From contig CP082844.1 in the NCBI GenBank assembly GCA_019930625.1, positions 6,138,001 through 6,202,000 on the forward strand: 64,000 bases of DNA, written 5' to 3'. Below are positions 8,438-16,565 of this stretch, piece after piece; the first letter of the stretch is position 1; every line of letters begins with the position of its first letter. This DNA is from Nocardia asteroides. GTDB taxonomy: Bacteria; Actinomycetota; Actinomycetes; Mycobacteriales; Mycobacteriaceae. A program made the translations under genes and the position numbers. The notes beneath the pieces were generated by a model. It was not told where the DNA came from, searched no databases, and was given only the letters and a program-made list of their open reading frames with translations.

Positions 8438-9376
8438 TCACTCCTTCGGGGTGGTGTCGACACCGCCGAGCCGATTTCGAACCGCACCGCCCGCGCAGGC
8501 GATGACCACGAGTCCGCCCACGAACGTGAGCCAGCCGATGCGTTCCCCGAGCAGCAGGGCCGCCCAGCAGAGGCTCATGATGGGCTGCACGAGCTGGACC
8601 TGACTGACCCGGGACATCGGACCGATGGCGAGCCCTCGGTACCAGGCGAAGAAGCCGAGGTACATGCTGACGGCCGAAAGGTAGGCGAAACAAGCCCATT
8701 CGACAGCCGACCCCGACGGTGCCTGACGCCCGAACGCGACGACGGTCAGCGTGAGCATCAGCGGCGAGGAGAGAATCAGGGCCCACGACACGGTCTGCCA
8801 GGACCCGATTTCGCGCGCGAGTAGGGCACCCTCGGAATACCCCACCGCGGCCGCCAGCACAGCACCGAAGAGAAGCAGGTCGGCCCAGTGGACCCGGCCG
8901 ATCCCCCCGCTCTGCAGCAGAGCGAACACGACCGTGGCGATCGCGCCCGCGAGTGAGAAGAGCCAGAACGCGCGTGTCGGCTGCTCGCCGGTACGCAGCA
9001 CCGCCGTCACCGCAGTCGCGGCGGGCAGCAGGGCGACGACGATGGCACCGTGACTCGCTGGTGTCACGCTGAGGGCGTACGACGTGAGAATAGGGAAGCC
9101 GACGACGACCCCAGCCGCGACGACAGCGAGACGCAGCCACTGCCTGCTCCCCGGAACCGTCTGCCGCGTGGCCGCCAGGGTCGCTCCCGCCAGCACAGCC
9201 GCGACCACCGCGCGACCGGATCCGATGAACAGGGGCGAGAGTCCGCCCACTGCGACACGGGTGAGTGGCATCGTCAACGAGAAGGCCGCGACACCCACGA
9301 GTCCCCAGGTCAATCCGGTCGGCCTAGGCGATAGCGGAGTTCTGGATTTGACAGTAGCGCTACTCTGAACTGACAT
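8438..9376 (-). CDS. EamA/DMT-family exporter
   Basis: 312 residues with about ten hydrophobic segments in two repeats, as in drug/metabolite transporters of the EamA family. Both halves carry the conserved pattern: GRAVVAAVLAGATLA with PASHGAIVVALLPA in the first, and VSMYLGFFAWYRGLA with PIMSLCWAALLLGERIGW in the second. The start at 9376 overlaps the start of the divergent MocR gene by two bases and no ribosome site precedes it. A TATCGT box 5 nt upstream suggests leaderless transcription. MocR-type proteins often regulate the adjacent divergent gene, so the exporter is likely under its control. Confidence 0.87.
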   Translation of the reverse strand: MSVQSSATVKSRTPLSPRPTGLTWGLVGVAAFSLTMPLTRVAVGGLSPLFIGSGRAVVAAVLAGATLAATRQTVPGSRQWLRLAVVAAGVVVGFPILTSYALSVTPASHGAIVVALLPAATAVTAVLRTGEQPTRAFWLFSLAGAIATVVFALLQSGGIGRVHWADLLLFGAVLAAAVGYSEGALLAREIGSWQTVSWALILSSPLMLTLTVVAFGRQAPSGSAVEWACFAYLSAVSMYLGFFAWYRGLAIGPMSRVSQVQLVQPIMSLCWAALLLGERIGWLTFVGGLVVIACAGGAVRNRLGGVDTTPKE

Positions 9377-9392
9377 GTCCAACGATAGCAGT
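9348..9392. promoter_or_regulatory. Divergent promoter/operator with overlapping start codons
   Basis: The minus-strand ATG (9376-9374) and the plus-strand ATG (9375-9377) share two bases of a CATG. A perfect 12-bp palindrome AGTAGCGCTACT (9353-9364) lies just upstream of the plus gene, with a TTGACA at 9348. The plus gene has TACTCT ending 8 nt before its ATG, and the minus gene has TATCGT ending 5 nt before its ATG. Neither gene has a ribosome site. Both may be leaderless, each promoter lying inside the other gene's first codons. The palindrome is the likely MocR operator (inference). Confidence 0.55.
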
Positions 9393-10784
9393 AGCCGCTT
9401 GGCTGACGGTATTCGCGCCTGGATGGCGACGGCTGCCCCGGGTGCGCGACTACCGTCCACACGACAGCTGGTGACCGACTACGCAGCCAGTCCGGTCACA
9501 GTGCAGAAGGCCATCCGGTCACTCGCCGCGGAAGGCCTCATCGAGTGCCGCCCGGGCGTCGGCAACTTCGTCCGGGCTCCGCGTTCCACCCGTCCGCAGG
9601 ACTACGGCTGGCAGACAGCCGCATTGGGCTCCCCGCGCAGCACCCTGCCGAGCGTGGCAGGCGCCCTGCGCACCGCTGCGCCCGATGCCCAGGAACTCCA
9701 CTCCGGCTATCCCGAGGCCGACCTGCTGCCAGGGCGGCTGGTCCGCGCGGCCCTCATCCGCGCGGCGAGAGGCGCTTCGGCGACGTCACGCACGGCCCCT
9801 GCCGGGCTGCACGATCTCCGGACCTGGTTCGCGGCCGAGTTGGCCGGCCTGACGCCCGCCGGTCTCGCCGTGCCCACGGCCAACGATGTCGTCATCGTCC
9901 CAGGAAGCCAGAGCGGGCTCACGTCGATATTCCGTGCACTGGTCGCGCCGGGACAACCGCTGTTGATCGAGTCCCCGACGTACTGGGGCGCGATCCTCGC
10001 CGCGCACCAGGCGGGTGCGCGCCTGGTCCCCGTGCCGAGCGACGCCGATGGGCCCGACCCGGACGAACTCGACCGGTTCTTCCGCGAGACTCGGGCGAGA
10101 GCCTTGTACGTCCAACCGAACTACGCGAACCCTACCGGGGCTCAGTGGTCGCCGGACCGCGCCGAGGCTGTGCTGGACCTGGTCCGTGCGCACGGTGCGT
10201 TCCTCGTCGAGGACGACTGGGCACACGACTTCGGGATCGACACAGAGCCGAGGCCGGTCGCTGCCCACGACACCGCCGGCCATGTCGTCTACCTCCGTTC
10301 GCTGACCAAGAGCATGTCACCCGCTATCCGGATCGGCGCGCTCGTTGCCCGTGGGCCCGTCCGCGATCGACTGCTCGCCGACCGATCCGCGGAGTCCATG
10401 TACGTGAGCGGGCTTCTGCAACAAGCGGCTCTCGAGGTCGTCACCGATCCCGGCTGGAAGACTCACCTGCGCAGGCTTCGTGTCCAACTCCGGGAACGCA
10501 GGGACCTGCTCGTCGCCAGTCTGCGCGAGCACGCCCCCCGGCTCCATGTCGACCACGTTCCCGAGGGGGGACTCCACCTCTGGGCACGGCTGCCCGACGG
10601 CACGAATACCGACCGACTCGTGCGCGATTGCGAGACCCGAGGGGTGTACGTCGCATCCGGTCACGAGTGGTTCCCGGCTGAGCCTTCGGGCCCTTTCCTG
10701 CGCTTGAACTTCACCGGCCCCAACCCGAATGGCTTCCCGGCAGCAGCCCGGACCATCAGCGCGGCACTCGCCTCCCAATGGTGA
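9375..10784 (+). CDS. MocR-type (GntR HTH plus aminotransferase) regulator
   Basis: 469 residues. The N-terminal winged helix (about 1-75) contains LPSTRQLVTDYAASPVTVQK and IRSLAAEGLIECRPGVGNFV, the GntR pattern. The rest is a fold-type-I aminotransferase domain with QPNYANPTGAQWSP, VEDDWAHDFG and the PLP lysine in LRSLTKSMSPAIRIG. Such MocR proteins sense PLP or an amino acid/PLP adduct and regulate neighbouring genes, usually also their own. The divergent EamA exporter is the obvious target. There is no ribosome site; the start overlaps the divergent start codon. Confidence 0.9.
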   Translation: MSNDSSSRLADGIRAWMATAAPGARLPSTRQLVTDYAASPVTVQKAIRSLAAEGLIECRPGVGNFVRAPRSTRPQDYGWQTAALGSPRSTLPSVAGALRTAAPDAQELHSGYPEADLLPGRLVRAALIRAARGASATSRTAPAGLHDLRTWFAAELAGLTPAGLAVPTANDVVIVPGSQSGLTSIFRALVAPGQPLLIESPTYWGAILAAHQAGARLVPVPSDADGPDPDELDRFFRETRARALYVQPNYANPTGAQWSPDRAEAVLDLVRAHGAFLVEDDWAHDFGIDTEPRPVAAHDTAGHVVYLRSLTKSMSPAIRIGALVARGPVRDRLLADRSAESMYVSGLLQQAALEVVTDPGWKTHLRRLRVQLRERRDLLVASLREHAPRLHVDHVPEGGLHLWARLPDGTNTDRLVRDCETRGVYVASGHEWFPAEPSGPFLRLNFTGPNPNGFPAAARTISAALASQW

Positions 10785-10997
10785 AGGAAATCCACCATCT
10801 GGCCTATCGCTCCGTCAGAGCCGCCGACTGCGCGTGGCCGAACGATGCCGAGGGCGGCGGTGATCGGTAGGAGAAGTCCGAGCCTGCCGCTGGGCTGATG
10901 CTCCTTCAGGTCCACTTGACCAATGCGTCCCGGATTCGGCAACAGTGTTTGTCGGTTTCGGGCGCCATCTCCGATGCTCGTATCGGAGGTGATCGCA
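10785..10997. other. Leader region of the exporter gene
   Basis: About 210 bases between the MocR gene and the small leader ORF. No gene is seen. It should contain the promoter for the leader ORF and exporter, but I cannot fix a -35/-10 pair with confidence. Confidence 0.3.
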
Positions 10998-11123
10998 ATG
11001 AACGCAAGCATGTATGAACCGAATATGTCTCTGCCAGAAGATCTTTGGCACGCGATCGTTGTCGGAAGAGATCTGTCCGCTGGTGCCATCCCGGACCGGC
11101 TCGATGTCGGAGGTGCCCGCTGA
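10998..11123 (+). CDS. 41-residue leader ORF translationally coupled to the exporter
   Basis: An ATG at 10998 has a near-perfect ribosome site GGAGGTGA (10985-10992) 5 nt upstream, stronger than most in the window. The frame encodes 41 residues, including MSLPEDLWHAIVVGRDLSAG, and ends with TGA at 11121-11123, overlapping the exporter ATG by one base (TGATG). Too short for routine gene calling. The arrangement suggests translational coupling, or a leader peptide that controls exporter expression through ribosome stalling. That kind of attenuation is known for several chloramphenicol and macrolide resistance genes, but is not shown here. Confidence 0.6.
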   Translation: MNASMYEPNMSLPEDLWHAIVVGRDLSAGAIPDRLDVGGAR

Positions 11124-12373
11124 TGGTTACCGTCATTTCGGAGTCGCCGCGGGGCGGTCGTCTCGAACGATTGCCCGCCGGGGTGTATCTGCTGGCTTTC
11201 AGCCTGTTCGCGATGGGTAGCGCTGAGTTCCTGATGGCTGGGGTCCTGCCCGCGGTCGCCACCGACCTCGATGTCGCGCTCTCCTCGGCCGGAATGCTCA
11301 TCACCGCGTTCGCATCGGGTGTCGTCGTCGGCGGGCCGCTTTTCGCCGTGATCAGCCTGCGCTGGCCGCGACGCACCGCCTTGGTGGTCACTCAGGTGGT
11401 CTTCGCTGTCAGCGTTGTCGTCGGTTTGCTGGGCAACTTCCCGGTGATGTTGCTGTCCAGGCTTGTTTCCGGCCTGGCCTATGCCGGCTTCTTCGCTGTA
11501 GCGTCGGTGACCGCGATCAGCTTGGTGACCACCGACCGCAATGCCCGCGCATCCGGCGTCGTGGTCAGCGGTCTCACCATCGCCATGATCGCCGGGGGCC
11601 CCTCGGGTACTCTGCTCAGTCACTTCACCGACTGGCGTGGCGGATTCTGGGCTGTCGCGGTGCTGACCCTCGTCGGAGCCATCACCTGCGTGCTCGGTCT
11701 CCCCGCCGGCAAGTCGGGCGCCGGCCCGGCGACGGGGACCAGCCTGTCGCGGGAGATCGCCACGATGCGCGAACCCTCCCTGTGGGGGTTATACGGGATC
11801 ACCATCCTCACTACCGCGGCTTACATGATCTCGTTCAACTACCTTGCCGCCATACTCGCCGACATCACCGGCGTCCCCGAGGTCTGGATTCCGGCGATCC
11901 TCGCGCTCTTCGGAGCAGGCGCCTTCATCGGGCTTTCCATCGGCGGCCGGATCTCCGATCAGCGCCCGCACTTCGCGCTGATCATGGGGGTGGTCGGCGT
12001 AGTCACACTGTCTGTGGTCAGTGTCATCGTGGTCGAGCGGATCTGGGCAATGGTGGCCGCGGTGTTCCTGACCGGTATCGCGGCGTTCGTGCTCAATCCC
12101 GCGATATACGGTCGCGTCTTCACGATCGCAGCCGATGCGCCCACGATCGCGGGTGCCACAACGGTGTCAGCCTTCCAATTGGGCATCAGCATCACTCCCG
12201 TGCTGGCGGCGGCGACACTCACCCGCGGTGCCGCTCTCACGTCGGTGTACTGGTTCGGAGCCGTACTCGCCACCCTCGCCGTCCCGCTCATCCTCCTCGA
12301 CCGAACGCGGCAGGCCCGAGCCACGCCGACGCGCGAGGGTGACTCGCAGACCACGCAGCGTCCGGCGTCCTGA
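11123..12373 (+). CDS. Cmx/CmrA-like MFS drug exporter
   Basis: 416 residues with about 12 membrane segments. The first helix FAMGSAEFLMAGVLPAVATD, the loop VVGGPLFAVISLRWPRR and GSPSG-like AGGPSGTLLSHFTDWRGGFW place it in the DHA1 exporters that include the chloramphenicol exporters Cmr/Cmx of Rhodococcus and Corynebacterium. Those proteins export drugs by proton antiport across the inner membrane. The ATG at 11123 has GGAGG 9 nt upstream and overlaps the leader ORF stop. Substrate is not proven; sugar-efflux relatives share the same motifs. Confidence 0.85.
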   Translation: MVTVISESPRGGRLERLPAGVYLLAFSLFAMGSAEFLMAGVLPAVATDLDVALSSAGMLITAFASGVVVGGPLFAVISLRWPRRTALVVTQVVFAVSVVVGLLGNFPVMLLSRLVSGLAYAGFFAVASVTAISLVTTDRNARASGVVVSGLTIAMIAGGPSGTLLSHFTDWRGGFWAVAVLTLVGAITCVLGLPAGKSGAGPATGTSLSREIATMREPSLWGLYGITILTTAAYMISFNYLAAILADITGVPEVWIPAILALFGAGAFIGLSIGGRISDQRPHFALIMGVVGVVTLSVVSVIVVERIWAMVAAVFLTGIAAFVLNPAIYGRVFTIAADAPTIAGATTVSAFQLGISITPVLAAATLTRGAALTSVYWFGAVLATLAVPLILLDRTRQARATPTREGDSQTTQRPAS

Positions 12374-12985
12374 TCAGTCCACGCCATCGCCGGCTGGAAC
12401 GTGGTCAGCGGCGGACCAAGCGCTTGACCTGGTCGTTTGTGTAGGAGATCGCTGAGAGGCAGCGGACCGGCTGCCCCTCAGTCAATTTTCATCGAGCGGA
12501 TTGGAGACAGTCCGTTCTGGCCCAGCCCCGCTGTCAACTCCGTCGCTGCATACCCCGGCTTGCGCTTCGCCTGGCCATTGGAACAGTGATGTACAAAGGA
12601 CTTGGCAAAAAGCCGAGCCGGGTATGCCCTGACGAGCGCGTCCATGAAAGACGGGTGTCCGTTCCATGTGAACGTTGCGTTTGGCTAATTCGTTGGCCTG
12701 CGATCCGAAATCTGGACGATGTTTCGTTTCCCGGTTTTCCGGATCCAGTTGCCGATTATGTGATCTTCCCTGCCGCCGCCGTCCGCGGCTCATCCGAGCC
12801 GGACGGCCGCCGTCGCGGGCTCCCTTCACCGCCGGCTACCGTCGCCACGGAGTACACGGGTATCCTCGGATTAGGCCGCGTGGGAAATGTGGCGAGCAAT
12901 ATATATTAGTCAACGCGGCGGCTTCTGGAGTCCGCCGAAAACGCGTAGACTTCGAGCAGGTCGGGACTGTATCTGGAGCCCTATC
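12374..12985. other. Long intergenic region upstream of the Gly-Trp-rich gene
   Basis: About 610 bases with no convincing gene. A plus frame from 12586 (MYKGLGKKPSRVCPDERVHE) has no recognisable relative. The last 130 bases are AT-rich for this genome (AATATATATTAG near 12900) and contain a short CGGCGG/CCGCCG hairpin (about 12915-12940). A TAGACT-like -10 lies near 12948. This is probably the promoter of the secreted protein that follows. Confidence 0.4.
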
Positions 12986-13321
12986 ATGTTCGAGAGAAAG
13001 AATTCACACACGAAGTTGGCCCGGTTGGCGGCCGCCGCCGGTATGGCCGCAGTTGCTGCGATTCCGGTCGTCGCAGCCGCGGCGCAAGCGCCTACCGCGC
13101 AAGCAACGACGCCCACGTCCGCAACCCAACTCGTCGACAGCCCCGGCTGGGGTAACAGCCCAGGTTGGGGTTGGGGTCGAGGCCAAGGCTGGGGTCGCGG
13201 CCCCGGTTGGGGTGACGGGCGCGGTTGGGGTAATGGCCCTGGTTGGGGATGGAATCCCGGCTGGGGGAATTGGTGGAACCCACCCGGCTGGGGTGGCTGG
13301 GGCGGCTGGGGCAGCTTCTAG
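12986..13321 (+). CDS. Secreted Gly/Trp-repeat protein
   Basis: 111 residues. Residues 1-40 form a Sec signal peptide: basic KNSHTKLAR, a long Ala/Val core, and a likely cleavage after AQAPTAQA. The mature part of about 70 residues is mostly repeats of PGWG, RGWG and QGWG spaced by 5-8 residues, ending WNPPGWGGWGGWGSF. It has no cysteine. The ATG has GGAG 7 nt upstream, and a hairpin terminator follows the stop. I know no function for it. The repeat resembles low-complexity surface-exposed peptides, and the aromatic spacing could favour self-assembly or carbohydrate or wall binding (inference). Confidence 0.75.
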   Translation: MFERKNSHTKLARLAAAAGMAAVAAIPVVAAAAQAPTAQATTPTSATQLVDSPGWGNSPGWGWGRGQGWGRGPGWGDGRGWGNGPGWGWNPGWGNWWNPPGWGGWGGWGSF

Positions 13322-13331
13322 CGCCGGTGAT

Positions 13332-13363
13332 CGAGCCCGGACACGCACAGCGTGCCGGGCTCG
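13332..13363 (+). terminator. Hairpin terminator of the Gly-Trp-rich gene
   Basis: Arms CGAGCCCGG plus CACGC and GCGTG plus CCGGGCTCG form a 14-bp stem with a single bulged A and a 3-nt loop, 10 bp after the stop codon. There is no U-run, as is common in actinobacterial intrinsic terminators. Confidence 0.7.
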
Positions 13364-13426
13364 GTTGCATCGAGGACCGATCATGTGAAGCCAGGTTCGA
13401 CCGACCGTGCTGCAGTTGGTGACGAG

Positions 13427-14650
13427 ATGAAGATCGTGTGTATCGGTGGTGGGCCGGCCGGCTTGTACTTCGCTATCTCGATGAAACGGCGCGACCCAGC
13501 CCATGACATCACGGTGATCGACCGCGATCCCCCCGGGTCCACCTATGGCTGGGGCGTCGTGTATTGGGACGACCTGCTCGACATTCTGTATCGGAATGAC
13601 CCCGACAGCGCCCAGGCGGTGCGTGCCGGGTCCGTCGTCTGGCGTGAACAGGCAATCCACGTGCGCGACAACCAGACCGCGCACTTCGGGGGCTACGGAT
13701 TCAGCATGGGACGGGCGGCATTGCTCGACGTACTTTCCCGACGGGCGAGCGACCTGGGCGTCGATGTCCAGCACGGGCGAGAGGTCCACGATCTGTCCGG
13801 CTTCGACGACACCGATCTCATCGTCGCCTCCGACGGCGCGAACAGCCGGGTACGGCAGCTGGGTGATCATCGTTTCGGCACGTCGGTCACCTTCGGCGAG
13901 AACCGGTATCTCTGGCTCGGTACGGACAAGGTCTTCACCCGATTCACCTTCGCCTTCGAACACACCGCGGCCGGTTGGATCTGGTTCCATGCCTACCCGT
14001 CGGTCGCCGAAAAGATCAGCACCTGCATCGTCGAGTGCCAACCGCAGACTTGGCATGGACTGGGATTCGATTCGTTGGACAACCTGGAGAACCTGCGTGT
14101 CTTGGAGAACATATTCACGCGCCTTCTCGACGGTCACTCGTTGCTCAGCAAGACACGAGGCGAGTTCGCTAGGTGGAGCCGATTTTCCGAGGTAACCAAC
14201 AAGACCTGGTATCACGACAACGTGGTGCTGCTCGGCGACGCAGCGCACACCACGCACTTCACCATCGGTTCGGGCACCCGGTTGGCGATCATCGACGCCG
14301 TCGTCCTCGCACAGAACCTGTACGAGCATGCCGAGGTAGCCGACGCGCTGGAGAACTACGATGCGCAGCGGCGCGCTGCACTGCGCCCGATACAGGCCGC
14401 CGCCCGTTCCAGCATGGCCTGGTTCGAACACGCCGACCGGTACCTCGACCGCAGCGCCGTGCAGTTCGCCTATGCGATGGCGGCTCGACACGGGCTGCAA
14501 ATGCCGTGGCGATATCAGCTACACCTGCTCACGCAGGTATCCGCTGTGCGCAAGATCCGGCGTGGCATCGACTCCGGACAGCGGTGGTGGCGCGCTGCCC
14601 GACGGGGGGAACTCGCGATGGCACAGCCGCCGGGGGTGCCTGGCCGGTGA
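13427..14650 (+). CDS. FAD-dependent aromatic monooxygenase (salicylyl-CoA 5-hydroxylase-like)
   Basis: 407 residues of a class A flavoprotein monooxygenase. MKIVCIGGGPAGLYFAISMK is the dinucleotide-binding motif, LIVASDGANSRVR the D-G motif, and VVLLGDAAHTTHFTIGSGT the G-D motif that contacts the FAD ribityl chain. The early STYGWGVVYWDDLLDILYRN segment is typical of the branch containing salicylyl-CoA 5-hydroxylase and VioD-like tryptophan hydroxylases. It likely hydroxylates an aromatic ring with NAD(P)H and O2. No pathway partners flank it, so the substrate is open. The ATG at 13427 is at the conserved N-terminus. Confidence 0.87.
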   Translation: MKIVCIGGGPAGLYFAISMKRRDPAHDITVIDRDPPGSTYGWGVVYWDDLLDILYRNDPDSAQAVRAGSVVWREQAIHVRDNQTAHFGGYGFSMGRAALLDVLSRRASDLGVDVQHGREVHDLSGFDDTDLIVASDGANSRVRQLGDHRFGTSVTFGENRYLWLGTDKVFTRFTFAFEHTAAGWIWFHAYPSVAEKISTCIVECQPQTWHGLGFDSLDNLENLRVLENIFTRLLDGHSLLSKTRGEFARWSRFSEVTNKTWYHDNVVLLGDAAHTTHFTIGSGTRLAIIDAVVLAQNLYEHAEVADALENYDAQRRAALRPIQAAARSSMAWFEHADRYLDRSAVQFAYAMAARHGLQMPWRYQLHLLTQVSAVRKIRRGIDSGQRWWRAARRGELAMAQPPGVPGR

Positions 14651-14706
14651 CTCGTCCGGTCCGGCTCATCCGAGGAACATCGCGCCCAGACCCACGCCGC
14701 AGAACC

Positions 14707-14986
14707 TCACCAGCCGCCGCAGCGCGGGCCGAGTTCGGCCCACACCGTTTTGCCGCCGTCGTGGTAGTCGACACCCCAGCAGGTTGCGAGCTGGTCGACC
14801 AGGAGCAACCCGCGCCCGCCGGTGTGATCGGGCCGACGGATCCGCGCCGGCGCGGGCGAGCGGCTCGAGCAGACGCCGCACCTCCGCCCGGACCTGCCTC
14901 AACGGCACGACCCCGAGGTCCAACTCGACAACACCGCGGTCCACGGATCGACCGGCGTGTGCCGGATTCAATATCGAAACGCCCAC
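14707..14986 (-). pseudogene. RsbW-like ATPase/anti-sigma protein, frameshifted and deleted
   Basis: The first frame (from 14986) gives VVELDLGVVPLRQVRAEVRR and LLEPLA, like the start of a GHKL ATPase of the anti-sigma type. A second frame ending at 14707 gives RPDHTGGRGLLLVDQLATCW and GGKTVWAEL, the family's C-terminal nucleotide-binding part. The central N-box region is missing and the two parts are out of frame. Intact relatives are about 140 residues. Such ATPases often sit beside XRE/DUF397 genes in actinomycetes, but none is adjacent here. Confidence 0.65.
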
Positions 14987-15151
14987 CCTGCACCCCTCCT
15001 CTCACTCGCCCAGTGCCCCGACCTCCGCGGGGACAGCCGTTACTTCGGCGACATACCCCCGCTAGACCCCCGAAAACCGCCGAGAAACCACACATCGGGA
15101 CCGTCACAGAACGCTTCAGGTGCGGCCCTGTCCTCGGATTAGGATGCCGCC

Positions 15152-15913
15152 GTGGGATTGCTGTTCGAGACACGTGCGTCGGATTCGCCGTGGATCGCGT
15201 CGGTGTGGACCTGCCGGAGCGAGCAGGTCGCTGAGATGACCGCTGTGGCGACCGAGACCTGGGGGCTGGTCTTCTGGGAACAGGAAGGCACAGCGTACGC
15301 GTGCGTCACCGGTCCCGAGAGCCGCACCAGCACTGCCCCTGTGCCTGAAGGCGCGACCTTTGTCGGTATCCAGTTCGCGGTCGGCACGTCCCTTCGCGCG
15401 GTGGCCGCTCCTTCCCTGCTCGACAGCGGGATCGTCTTGCCCGAGGTGACCGCCCGGACCTTCTGGCTCGACGGTGCTCGCTGGGAGACGCCGCACCCGG
15501 ACGATGCCGAGGCGCTCGTCGACCGACTCGTCCGAGGCGGAGTCGTAATCCACGATCGCTTGGTAACGGAGGCTCTGCGGGGCCACCGTCCAGCGGTTTC
15601 CGATCGGACGCTCGAGCGCCGCTTCCGAGCGGCGACGGGCCTCACCCGAGGCGCGGTGCGGCAAATCGCGCGCGTCCGCACCGCGGCGGCACTGCTGAGC
15701 TCAGGTGAGGCCGACAGCGATGTCGTCGGCCTGCTCGGGTATTACGACGAACCCCATCTTGCCCGCGCGCTGCGACGGTACGTCGGGCGCACGGCACGGC
15801 AGCTGCGCGGGGGCGTGGGCGGTGCGATCGCGCTCGATCCCGCTTCAGCGAACGACTTTGTAGACGAGTTTGGCCACTCCGTTCGAGTAGGTCGCCGACT
15901 CCTCGAGGCGTAG
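15152..15913 (+). CDS. AraC-family transcriptional regulator
   Basis: 253 residues. The C-terminal 100 residues carry the two-helix-turn-helix AraC domain: VSDRTLERRFRAATGLTRGA in the first recognition unit and VVGLLGYYDEPHLARALRRY in the second. The N-terminal half (ETWGLVFWEQEGTAYACVTG) resembles DUF6597-like sensor domains of small AraC regulators. Start is a GTG at 15152. Its 3' end overlaps the convergent dihydrofolate-reductase-like gene by 69 bp. That neighbour, rather than its own upstream region, may be the link between regulator and target, but this is inference. Confidence 0.87.
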   Translation: MGLLFETRASDSPWIASVWTCRSEQVAEMTAVATETWGLVFWEQEGTAYACVTGPESRTSTAPVPEGATFVGIQFAVGTSLRAVAAPSLLDSGIVLPEVTARTFWLDGARWETPHPDDAEALVDRLVRGGVVIHDRLVTEALRGHRPAVSDRTLERRFRAATGLTRGAVRQIARVRTAAALLSSGEADSDVVGLLGYYDEPHLARALRRYVGRTARQLRGGVGGAIALDPASANDFVDEFGHSVRVGRRLLEA

Positions 15914-16420
15914 CTGCTGCTTGTCCCGGTCGGCGGTGCTGAACAGGCTTTTGCCCGCCCCCAGCAGCACCGGGAACACGAGCAGGTTGTACCGGTCGAT
16001 CAGATCGGCGTCCGACAGGCGCCTGGCCAGTTCGGCGCTGCCGTGGATGAAGATCGCGCCGCCGTCGCCCTGCTTCAGTTCGGCGACATCCTCGATCGAC
16101 CGCAGGATCGTGATCGGACCCCATCCGTCGATCAGGGCGTCGTCGGTGAGGCTGGTCGAGACGATGTACTTGGGGAGTTCCTTGTATGCGACATGATCTT
16201 CCGAAGCGGGCCACATCGGGGCGAACGCCTCGTAGCTGCGTCGGCCGAACATCAGCGCTGTGGTCTCGGCGAGTTCCTCCGCCTTGAGCGAGTAGGCCTC
16301 GGGCACGAACTCGGTGTCCATCACCCAGCCGCCGCTGCGATGTCCCTCGACCGCGCCGCCTGGCGAGTCGACTACTCCGTCGAGCGACATGAAGCCCGTG
16401 TAGACCAGTTCGCGTGTCAC
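15845..16420 (-). CDS. Dihydrofolate reductase/RibD C-terminal-like protein
   Basis: 191 residues. RELVYTGFMSLDGVVDSPGG, LMFGRRSYEAFAPMWP, KYIVSTSLTDDALIDGWGPI and the HGSAELARRLSDADLIDRYN/LLVFPVLLGAGKSLF blocks are the standard pattern of the RibD C-terminal/DHFR-like reductase family common in actinobacteria. Members bind NADPH; their substrates are mostly unknown. The start is a GTG with GGAGG 6 nt upstream. It overlaps the convergent AraC gene at its 3' end. Confidence 0.88.
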   Translation of the reverse strand: MTRELVYTGFMSLDGVVDSPGGAVEGHRSGGWVMDTEFVPEAYSLKAEELAETTALMFGRRSYEAFAPMWPASEDHVAYKELPKYIVSTSLTDDALIDGWGPITILRSIEDVAELKQGDGGAIFIHGSAELARRLSDADLIDRYNLLVFPVLLGAGKSLFSTADRDKQQLRLEESATYSNGVAKLVYKVVR

Positions 16421-16565
16421 AAAATCCTCCAGAGAACGGACGGCGGAGATCGCCGGTGGTCAGTTGATACCGGCTCGGAGCCTACGGGCGGAGAGCTCTG
16501 CGGTCTTGGACGAAACCGACACCCACGCCACTCGCGGCATCGACCGCATCGCCGCCTTCCTCCCG

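Noticed and set aside
12586..12909. Small plus-strand ORFs before the Gly-Trp-rich gene
   Set aside because: Without ribosome sites or motifs; treated as non-coding.
13139..13320. Possible CRISPR or DNA repeat array
   Set aside because: The short repeats are in-frame Gly-Trp codons of varying spacing inside a coding region, not fixed-length repeats with spacers.
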